Positions 55,155 to 64,000 of a stretch of DNA of 64,000 nucleotides are shown here, piece after piece. Position numbers and translations under genes: made by a program. The notes under the pieces were generated by a model that did not search any database, was not told where the DNA came from, and saw only the letters and a list, made by a program, of their open reading frames with translations. Within the stretch, counting starts at the first letter, position 1. Each line of letters begins with the position of its first letter. Source of the stretch: an uncultured Massilia sp. (GTDB lineage Bacteria > Pseudomonadota > Gammaproteobacteria > Burkholderiales > Burkholderiaceae_D); assembly GCF_913773735.1 (NCBI RefSeq), contig NZ_CAJYEB010000023.1:558001-622000 (forward strand), given 5' to 3'.

Positions 55155-55178
55155 CGGCCGCCTCCGGGCGGCCGTTTT
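55155..55178 (+). terminator. Terminator of csbD copy 1
   Basis: CGGCCGCC (55155-55162), 4-nt loop, GGCGGCCG (55167-55174), then TTTT, 19 bp after the stop codon of csbD copy 1. Confidence 0.75.
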
Positions 55179-55195
55179 CATTGGTGCGGCCAGGC

Positions 55196-55269
55196 AGGTG
55201 GGCACAGGTGCCCACCTACGGCTTCGTTCGACACCGGACCCCTCGTAGGGTGGGCACCCCGTGCCCACC
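55196..55269. repeat. Two palindromic TAGGGTGGGCACC-type elements
   Basis: AGGTGGGCAC-AG-GTGCCCACCT (55196-55217) and TAGGGTGGGCACCCCGTGCC then CACC (55246-55269). Same family as 24646-24708. It lies between csbD copy 1 and the stop end of the AI-2E permease gene. Confidence 0.8.
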
Positions 55270-55275
55270 ACCACG

Positions 55276-56376
55276 TCATCCATCCCGCTCGGCCCGTTCC
55301 GGCCTGTCCCCGAGAATATCCTCGATATAGAGCATATTCACCAGCACCATCAACACCGCCGTCAACGGCGTCGCCAGCGCCACCCCCGCAAATCCCAGCA
55401 GCATCCCGAAGACCAGCTGCATGACGATCGTCAGCGCCGGCGGCAGCGCGACCGCGCGCGCCTCCACCAGCGGCTGCAGCACATAGCCCTCGAGCGTCTG
55501 CACGCCGAGGAACAGCAGCACCACGTACAGCGCCGCGTCCGGCCCCATCGACAGCGCGATCAGCACCGCCGGCACGCCCGCCATGATCGGGCCGACGTAG
55601 GGAATGAAATCGAGCAGGCCGGCGATGATGCCGAGGATCAGCCCGAGCGGCACGCCGAGCAGGGTCAGGCCCACCGCGGTGGCGACGCCGACGATCAGCA
55701 TCGAGATGGTCTTGCCGACCAGCCAGCGCGCCAGGTTGTCGCCGATCGTGTCCATCACCTGCACCGCGCGTTCGCGCCTGGTCTGCGGGACGAGCTTGAC
55801 GATGCCGCGCTTGTACACGTCCGGCGACAGCGCGAAATAGATGCCCACGAACAGGATGATGGCGACGTTGCCGATCGCGCCCAGTACGCCGCTGAAGAAC
55901 AGGCCCGGGTTCGGCACCATCCGGCCCAGCGACTGCGTCATGGTTTCCGCATCCGGCAGTTCGCTGGCGATGCGGTTCAGGATCGGATGCTGGTGCACGG
56001 TCTGCTGCAGGCGTTCGATCGAGGCCGGGATCTCCCTGGCCAGCTCGGTGGCCTGCTCCGAGATCTGCGGCGCCATCGCCCAGCCGCCCAGGCCGACGAT
56101 CGCGCCCAGCAGCAGCACGACCACGCCGAGCGCCAGCTTGCGGTTCCAGCCGAAGCGGCGGTGCAGGATGGCGCTCAGTTCGTACAGCAGGATCGCGAAC
56201 AGGATGCAGCCGAAGACCAGCATCAGCGCATCCGCCGCGAGGACGACGGCCGCCGCCAGCGCCAGGAACAGCACGGCGATGCCGTCGATCAGCGCATGGC
56301 GCCGCATCAGGCGCCGCTGCGCCGCGGATCGCTTGGCCTCGGGTGGGGAGGGCGGGTAGGTGGATTGCTCGCTCAT
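55276..56376 (-). CDS. AI-2E family transporter (PerM-like permease)
   Basis: A 366-residue inner-membrane protein with the eight-segment AI-2E layout: two N-terminal pairs, a helical periplasmic insert (about 105-165, ISEQATELAREIPASIERLQ), then the conserved second half with GLLDFIPYVGPIMAG and LEGYVLQPLVEARAVALPP. Export of small molecules or ions is inferred; only some members affect AI-2. It starts at ATG 56376, divergent from csbD copy 2, which starts 180 bp to its right. Confidence 0.88.
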   Translation of the reverse strand: MSEQSTYPPSPPEAKRSAAQRRLMRRHALIDGIAVLFLALAAAVVLAADALMLVFGCILFAILLYELSAILHRRFGWNRKLALGVVVLLLGAIVGLGGWAMAPQISEQATELAREIPASIERLQQTVHQHPILNRIASELPDAETMTQSLGRMVPNPGLFFSGVLGAIGNVAIILFVGIYFALSPDVYKRGIVKLVPQTRRERAVQVMDTIGDNLARWLVGKTISMLIVGVATAVGLTLLGVPLGLILGIIAGLLDFIPYVGPIMAGVPAVLIALSMGPDAALYVVLLFLGVQTLEGYVLQPLVEARAVALPPALTIVMQLVFGMLLGFAGVALATPLTAVLMVLVNMLYIEDILGDRPERAERDG

Positions 56377-56556
56377 GGTGTGGCCGTTCCATTTTGTAAT
56401 GAAAAAATGTTATCAGCCATGACGGCTCGCCGTCGCGCGCCAGCGGTGGATGCGCTGTGTGCGTGTTCTAACTGAGCAATATCCGAGGCCCGCTTATGAT
56501 GGCTTCAACGCATCGCCAATCACGGCAGATGTCTCGCACAAGCAAAGGAGAACACC

Positions 56557-56736
56557 ATGAACAAGGACCAGATCAACGGCAAACTGAAAGATATCGGCGG
56601 CAAGATCCAGGAAGAAGCCGGCAAGCTGGTGGGCAGCGAAGAGCAGCAGGCCAAGGGCCTGGCCAACCAGGTCGAGGGCAAGACCCAGGAAAAGCTGGGC
56701 AACCTGAAGGAATCGATCCACGACGCGACCAAGTAA
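56557..56736 (+). CDS. CsbD-family stress protein, copy 2
   Basis: A 59-residue protein: MNKDQINGKLKDIGGKIQEE, AGKLVGSEEQQAKGLANQVE, GKTQEKLGNLKESIHDATK. It has the same length, ribosome site (AAAGGAG) and start context as copy 1, so the two arose by duplication. The promoter region, shared with the divergent permease, was not resolved. A strong terminator follows. Confidence 0.85.
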   Translation: MNKDQINGKLKDIGGKIQEEAGKLVGSEEQQAKGLANQVEGKTQEKLGNLKESIHDATK

Positions 56737-56751
56737 GGCGCGCGTCGAATG

Positions 56752-56786
56752 AAAACGGCCACCGGTGCGAACCGGTGGCCGTTTTT
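56752..56786 (+). terminator. Terminator of csbD copy 2
   Basis: AAAACGGCCACCGG (56752-56765), 6-nt loop, CCGGTGGCCGTTTT (56772-56785) and T. The A-run on the other side could also stop leftward transcription of the peptidase gene. Confidence 0.85.
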
Positions 56787-56788
56787 CG

Positions 56789-56897
56789 TAGGGTGGACGG
56801 GTCCCCCGTCCACGCGGTGATACGCACCGGCCGATTCGTCGGGCACGCGATCAGCGCCGTGCCTTGGACGCGTGGACGGCGAAGCCGTCCACCCTAC
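56789..56897. repeat. Pair of inverted TAGGGTGGACGG elements
   Basis: TAGGGTGGACGGGTCCCCCG then TCCAC (56789-56813) faces GTGGACGGCGAAGCCGTCCA then CCCTAC (56872-56897). Between them is a 58-bp spacer with GCCGATTCGTC. Similar to the unit at 10105 beside alaS. Confidence 0.8.
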
Positions 56898-56902
56898 GGT
56901 CT

Positions 56903-59125
56903 TTACTGTTGTCCAGGCTTGAGGTTCTTCTTCATGAACGCCTCGATCAGGCCGTACACGTGGCGCTGGCCCGCGCGCGACGAGATGCCGTGCTTGGCGC
57001 CCGGATAGGTCATCAGCTCGAACTGCACGTTGCGGTTGACCAGCGCGTCGATCATGCGCGTGGTGTTGGTGAACAGCACGTTGTCGTCGGCCATGCCGTG
57101 CACCAGCAGCAGCGGCGACTTCAGGCCGTCCAGGTGCGCGAACACGCCGCTCTGCTGGTACGCTTGCGGATTGCTCTTCGGCGTGCTGCCCATGAACTGC
57201 TCGGTGTAGTGGGTGTCGTACAGCGCCCAGTCGGTCACCGGGGCCACCGACACGCCGGCCGCGATCTTGTCCGACGCCGCCGCCAGCAGGCGCAGCGTCA
57301 TGAAGCCGCCGTAGCTCCAGCCGAACACGCCGATGCGCTTCGGATCGACGAAGCCCTGCTTGGCCAGCCAGTCGATGCCCGCCACCTGGTCTTCGACCTC
57401 GTGGCGGCCCAGTTCGCCGTAGATGACGTCGGTGAACTTGCGCTCGCGGCGCGAGGAACCGCGGTTGTCCAGCGTGAACACCACGAAGCCCTGCTGCGCC
57501 ATGTACTGCTTGAACATATTGCCCCAGCCGCGCGTGACCTGCTGCGAGTGCGGGCCGCCGTACACGGTCAGGAACACCGGGTAGCGCTTCGACGCATCGA
57601 AGCCGGCCGGCTTGATCATCGCGTAGACCATGTCCTGGCCATCCTTGGCCTTGATGGTGCCGTATTCGGTCGGCAGCAGGTCCGGCATGTACTTGGCGAA
57701 TGGGTGGTCGCCCTTGACTTCGTTATGCTCGAGCCACTCGACCATGGTGCCGTCGGCGCGGCGGATCGCCACCTGCGGCGGGGTCTTCGGGTCGGAGAAG
57801 GTCTCGACGAAGATCTTGCCGTTCCTGGCGAACGTGGTGTCGTGCCAGCCGTCCGCCTTGGTGACGCGCACCGGCTTGGCCGCATTGCTGCCGTCCAGGT
57901 TCAGCGCATAGGTCTGCTTGTCGGTCAGCGCATCCTTGTTCGATGCGATATACACCTTGCCGGCATCCTCGTCGACGGCCAGGATGTTGTCCACGCCCCA
58001 TTCGCCGCTGCTCAAGGCACGCAGCAGCTTGCCGTTCAGGTCGTACAGGTACAGGTGGTTGCGGCCAGTGCGTTCCGACGCCCAGATGAAGGCCTTCTGC
58101 TTCGACAGGAAGCGCAGGTCGTCGTGGAGCGCGACCCAGGTCTTCGACGTTTCGGTGAGCAGCGGGCGCTGCGCCAGGGTGGTCGCGTCGACGGCCACCA
58201 GGTCCAGGCGCTTCTGGTCGCGCGACTGGCGCTGGTAGACCAGGGTCTTGCCGTCCGCGCTCCAGTCGGCGCGCACCAGGTAGATGTCCTTCTCGGCGCC
58301 GAGGTCCACTTTCTTCTGCTTGCCGCTGGCCGGGTCGACGATCATCAGGTCGATCAGCACGTTCGGGTCGCCGGCGGCCGGGTAGCGCTGGTCGATGACT
58401 TCGGTGCGGTCGGCGAAGATCTCGAAGCGGCGCGCCACCGGCACCTGGGCTTCGTCGAAGCGGCGGTAGGCGATGGCGGAATCGTCCGGTGCCCAGTAGT
58501 AGCCGGTCTTCTGGTCCATCTCTTCCTGGGCGACGAATTCGGCCTCGCCGTTGTGGATGGTGTCCTTGCCGTCCGTGGTCAGCTGGCGTTCCTGGCCGCT
58601 GGCCAGGTCGATCACGACCAGGTTCTGGTCGCGCACGAAGGACACGTAGCGGCCCTTCGGCGAGATCTTCGGATCGGTGACGTTGCCCGAGGCGACCTTG
58701 CGCGCCTGGTCCGGATTGGCGGCGTTCACCAGGTACAGGTCGCCGGCGATCGGCACCAGCAGCTGCTTGCCGTCGGGCGACCAGCTGTAGCTCAGGATGC
58801 CCGACAGGCTCGCGGTGCGCATGCGCTCGCGACGCGCCTTTTCTTCCAGCGACAGGTTCTCGGTCGGCACCAGTTTCTTGGAGTCGACCAGGCGGTGCGT
58901 GGTCTTGTCCTTCATATTGTATTCCCACAGGTCCAGCTGGAACTGGTTGTCGGAACGGCCGCGCAGGAAGGTCACGCGCTCGCCGTCGGGCGAGACGCGC
59001 AGGGCGCGCACGCCAGGACCGGACAACGCCGGGTCGGCGTGGAGGCGGTCCAGCGTCAGGCGCTCCGCATGGACGGCGGGAGCGGCTGACAGGGCGGCGG
59101 CGATGAGGCAGGTAAGAAGGCGCAT
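56903..59125 (-). CDS. Secreted prolyl dipeptidyl-peptidase IV (S9B)
   Basis: A 740-residue periplasmic enzyme with a signal peptide (MRLLTCLIAAALSAAPAVHA). About 480 residues of beta-propeller come first, then the alpha/beta-hydrolase domain. The nucleophile Ser sits in GWSYGG (near residue 604); LLVHGMADDNVLFTNT and YPGAKHGI give the Asp and His regions. FVAQEEMDQKTGYYWAPDD contains the Glu pair that selects free N-termini. It trims X-Pro dipeptides. Single gene, next to the repeat pair. Confidence 0.93.
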   Translation of the reverse strand: MRLLTCLIAAALSAAPAVHAERLTLDRLHADPALSGPGVRALRVSPDGERVTFLRGRSDNQFQLDLWEYNMKDKTTHRLVDSKKLVPTENLSLEEKARRERMRTASLSGILSYSWSPDGKQLLVPIAGDLYLVNAANPDQARKVASGNVTDPKISPKGRYVSFVRDQNLVVIDLASGQERQLTTDGKDTIHNGEAEFVAQEEMDQKTGYYWAPDDSAIAYRRFDEAQVPVARRFEIFADRTEVIDQRYPAAGDPNVLIDLMIVDPASGKQKKVDLGAEKDIYLVRADWSADGKTLVYQRQSRDQKRLDLVAVDATTLAQRPLLTETSKTWVALHDDLRFLSKQKAFIWASERTGRNHLYLYDLNGKLLRALSSGEWGVDNILAVDEDAGKVYIASNKDALTDKQTYALNLDGSNAAKPVRVTKADGWHDTTFARNGKIFVETFSDPKTPPQVAIRRADGTMVEWLEHNEVKGDHPFAKYMPDLLPTEYGTIKAKDGQDMVYAMIKPAGFDASKRYPVFLTVYGGPHSQQVTRGWGNMFKQYMAQQGFVVFTLDNRGSSRRERKFTDVIYGELGRHEVEDQVAGIDWLAKQGFVDPKRIGVFGWSYGGFMTLRLLAAASDKIAAGVSVAPVTDWALYDTHYTEQFMGSTPKSNPQAYQQSGVFAHLDGLKSPLLLVHGMADDNVLFTNTTRMIDALVNRNVQFELMTYPGAKHGISSRAGQRHVYGLIEAFMKKNLKPGQQ

Positions 59126-59296
59126 GAATTGGTCTCGGGGGAATGATTAATTATGTGCAACGGGCGAGACGATACCAGAGTCGTTCGGGAAAAGCTGTAA
59201 ATACGACGACGGCGGTCACGCACATCCGTGCTACGGGGCGGGCGAACTTCATAAAACTGTGACATCATTCCTGCCCATCATCATTTCCGTCATTTC

Positions 59297-61344
<2,048 letters not shown>

Positions 61345-61354
<10 letters not shown>

Positions 61355-62757
61355 GCGGCCCGCGCCTCGCGCACCCGCAGCGTCGACAGCTTGTCCAGCG
61401 CCCACGCCAGCAGCACCGCCGCCACCGTCAGTCCCAGCACGAGGCCGATCCAGAAGCCGGTCGCGGCCATCGGCTTGTCGGGTGACCACGGGAACCAGGC
61501 CGGGGCCAGTCCGAGGATCCAGCCGGCCGGCAGCGCCACGCCCCAGAAGGCGATCATCTGGATCACCATGGGCGCGCGCGTGACCTGGTAGCCGCGCATG
61601 GCGGAAGCGGCCGCCACCTGGGTCGAGTCGGACAGCTGGAACAGCGCGGCGTACAGCAGCAGCGTCGCGCAGGTGGCCTGCACGGCGGGGTCCGACGTGT
61701 ACATCGCCACGATCTGCCAGCGGAACACCAGGATGAACAGGGCCGACAGCACGCCGAAGGCGATGCACATGCCGGTGCCGGTCCAGGCGACGAAGCGGGC
61801 GCGCACCGGATTGCCTTCGCCCATGGCCTGGCCGACGCGGGTCAGGGCGCCGATGCCGAAGCTGAGCGGCACCATGAACACCAGCGAGACGAAGTTCAGC
61901 GCGATCTGGTGCGCCGACACCTCCACCACGCCGAAGCGCGCCACCAGCAGGCTGACGATGCCGAAGGCGCTCACTTCGGCGAAGTGCGTGACGCCGATCG
62001 GCAGGCCGAGGCGCAGCATGGCGCCGATCTCGCGCCAGTCCGGCCCCTCGAAGCGCCCGAACGGGTAGGTGAGACGGTAGGCGCTGGACAGCCTGATCCA
62101 CACGACCATGGCGCCCAGCATCAGCCACACGCCGCTGGCCGTCGCCACCGCGCAGCCCAGCGCGCCCAACTGGGGGAAACCGAATTTGCCGAACACCAGC
62201 AGCCAGTTGACGACGATGTTGTAGACCAGGCCGAGGATGGCGATGACCATGATCGGCTTGGTCTGGTTGATGCTGGTCGTGTAGCCGTACAGCGCGCGGT
62301 AGCAGGCGAAGGCCGGCATGCCCAGGCTGATGATGTGGAGGAAGGTCTTGGCGCGGTCGGCCACCGCCTGTTCCAGGCCGATGTGGTCGAACAGCAGCGC
62401 GCAGGCATTCGCCGCCAGGCAGCCGGCGATGCCGACGAGCAGGCCCATCCACAGCGATTCGCGCACCGAATGCGAGATGCGCTCGAAGCGTCCGGCGCCC
62501 ATCTCGTGCGCGACCACGGAATTCACGGCCATCATGACGCCCATCACGGTGACGAGGATGATCGACCAGACCGAGGTGCCGAGCGAGACGGCGGCCAGTT
62601 CGGCCGCGCTGACGTGCCCGGTCATCGCCACGTCCGCGACACCCATGCCGACCGTGGCGAGCTGGCCCACCAGCATCGGCCACGACAGGCGCCACAGGGT
62701 GGCGATCTCGGTGCGGACGGGGTGGGCAGGCTGCGGGAGGGAAGCGGTGGACGTCAT
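61345..62757 (-). CDS. MATE-family multidrug efflux pump (NorM type)
   Basis: A 470-residue inner-membrane antiporter with twelve membrane segments in two bundles. The family start is visible (LWRLSWPMLVGQLATVGMGV, ADVAMTGHVSAAELAAVSLG). Second half SFGIGALTRVGQAMGEGNP is also typical. Start ATG 62757; the frame remains open to 62904, which has no family likeness. Its last codons overlap the end of the histidine-kinase gene on the other strand. Drug or cation substrate unknown. Confidence 0.9.
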
Positions 62758-62972
62758 GGTGCGCAAGGTTCGGGAAACGTGCCATTTTACTAGCGAACGG
62801 CCGCAGCCGGGGACGGGGGAGCGATCAGCCTCATGGACGAAATACCACAGATTCTCCGATCGGCCACATTTGGTTACCTTGCTGCAATACAATTCATGTA
62901 TCAATCCAGTGGGATGGCGATGTTGCCGACCAGCTTGGCATGATTATTAGAAGACATTGAACAAGGAGCATC

Positions 62973-64000
62973 ATGACAGTTCTCGGCACCATCACCCCCG
63001 ACAGCCCGACCGTCGCCATCACGCCGGGCAGCCAGCCGGTCATCTCGTTCACCGTGAGCGTCCCGGCTGCATTCGTCTACGTCGGCAGCGACATCCAGTT
63101 TTCGCCGTCGGTGCCGGCCGGATGGACCGCGATCATGGATACGACCATGACGACGAGCATGGCCGGCATCATTGTCATGGACAACTATATTGTCCGGTAC
63201 ACCATCACCAGCACCGGCACCGATACCTCGGGAAGCTTCCCGCTCGGCCTGAACTATACGATCAATGGCCTGGCCGCCATGTACAACGACAGCTTTACCA
63301 GCACGTCGACCGAAACCGCCACGATCGGTGTCGGCGCGCCGCCGGTGCCGGCGCTGGACGTTGTCAGCGATACCGGGGTATTGGGCGACAACATCACCAA
63401 GAACGCCACGCCGACGATCACGGGCACGGCGGAGCCGAACGCCGTCGTCAAGCTGTACGATACCGATGGCATCACCGAGCTGGGCAGTGTGACGGCCAAT
63501 GGCTCCGGCATCTGGAGCATTACCAGCACCGCGCTGTCCGAAGGGACGCATACGCTGAAGGTCACCCAGACCGCCCTCGGCAGCACGTCGACGCTGAGCG
63601 CCGGGCTGGCATTGACCGTCGACCTCACGGCGCCGGCCGCGCCGTCCACACCGGCGATGACGGCCGGGACCGACACCGGTGCTTCCAGCGCGGACGCGAT
63701 CACGAGCAACATCACGCCGGTGTTCACCGGCACCGGCGAGATCGGCGCCACCGTCACGCTGTACGATACCGACGGCAATACGGCACTGGGCCACGCCACC
63801 GTCAACGGCAGCGGCAAGTGGAGCATCACCAGCAGCACGCTGGCGGAGGGCACGCACCAGGTGACGGTCAAGCAGGTCGATCCCGCCGGTAACGCGTCGG
63901 CCGCCAGCACTGTGAAGACCGTGCTGATCGACACCACGGCGCCGGTCGCCCCTGGGGCGCCGGCCCTGAGCACCGGCAGCGACAGCGGCGTCGCCGGCGA
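62973..64000 (+). CDS. Large Ig-repeat adhesin-like protein (runs off the window)
   Basis: At least 342 residues, open to the window edge. Start ATG 62973 behind AAGGAG. The first 125 residues form a beta-rich domain (MTVLGTITPDSPTVAITPGS, AFVYVGSDIQFSPSVP). Then come bacterial Ig-like repeats of about 95-100 residues, each with ITGTAEPNAVVKLYDTDG/FTGTGEIGATVTLYDTDG and GSGxWSITSxxLxEGTH. No Sec signal peptide is seen, as in type I-secreted giant adhesins with C-terminal secretion signals. No type I transporter is in the window. A surface or matrix adhesin is likely. Confidence 0.82.
   Translation, partial: MTVLGTITPDSPTVAITPGSQPVISFTVSVPAAFVYVGSDIQFSPSVPAGWTAIMDTTMTTSMAGIIVMDNYIVRYTITSTGTDTSGSFPLGLNYTINGLAAMYNDSFTSTSTETATIGVGAPPVPALDVVSDTGVLGDNITKNATPTITGTAEPNAVVKLYDTDGITELGSVTANGSGIWSITSTALSEGTHTLKVTQTALGSTSTLSAGLALTVDLTAPAAPSTPAMTAGTDTGASSADAITSNITPVFTGTGEIGATVTLYDTDGNTALGHATVNGSGKWSITSSTLAEGTHQVTVKQVDPAGNASAASTVKTVLIDTTAPVAPGAPALSTGSDSGVAG

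Overview
The window is high-GC DNA that looks like a chromosomal segment of a betaproteobacterium of the Oxalobacteraceae (Massilia/Telluria type). Grounds: the rpsP-rimM-trmD-rplS order, a DUF3579 gene, a GspA/GspB pair, a BadF-type N-acetylglucosamine kinase operon and scattered flagellar genes. The assignment is inference from gene content. I see no rRNA, tRNA, CRISPR array, insertion sequence, prophage or integrase.

Layout. 1-5.4 kb: a truncated GH1-like gene, trpS, a zinc-ribbon membrane protein, a DUF3597 protein fused in frame to an upstream ORF, and a glycerophosphodiesterase. 5.4-7.4 kb: a flagellin carrying an internal HExxH metallopeptidase domain (flagellinolysin type), followed by a 76-residue flagellin-like mini-ORF; each has its own sigma-28-like promoter. 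7.5-15.3 kb: alaS, tusA, etfBA and an acyl-CoA dehydrogenase, then a TM2 protein. 15.5-20.5 kb: rpsP-rimM-trmD-rplS, a NUDIX hydrolase, a CobD/CbiB-like protein, DUF3579, and a CBS-domain protein with an FNR-like box. 20.6-25.5 kb: an M16 peptidase, an SDR with an unusual active site, a small hypothetical protein and a GntR regulator (NagQ-like). 25.6-33 kb: a flavodoxin-like oxidoreductase, a TPR protein, and the amino-sugar operon nagK-nagA-nagB(SIS)-nagZ read leftward from a strong promoter. The operon promoter region and the regulator gene share the same operator sequence.

33-41 kb: htpX, a chemotaxis receptor, a GFA protein, a CocE-type hydrolase, a trypsin-like protease and a GIN-domain beta-solenoid. 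41-45 kb: two small proteins, gspA, gspB, mobB and yjfB (sigma-28-like promoter). 45.4-47.4 kb: a bufferin-type copper metallophore locus, precursor BufA plus a single-chain BufB-BufC fusion. 47.5-54.9 kb: DUF883, an S4 protein, fumC, a FimV-like protein, a candidate structured small RNA, fliT (sigma-28-like promoter), an M13 peptidase and a methyltransferase. 55-64 kb: two csbD paralogues around an AI-2E permease, a DPP-IV peptidase, a PAS/GAF histidine kinase, a MATE pump and the start of a large Ig-repeat adhesin.

Themes. Motility genes lie far from any flagellar cluster but share a recognisable promoter. Secreted and periplasmic hydrolases are abundant (flagellinolysin, M16, M13, S1, DPP-IV, CocE). 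Several palindromic repeat families fill the intergenic spaces. The strongest candidates for new biology are the flagellinolysin plus mini-flagellin pair, the BufBC fusion, the unassigned RNA at about 51.16-51.42 kb, and the in-frame DUF3597 fusion with an internal ribosome site.
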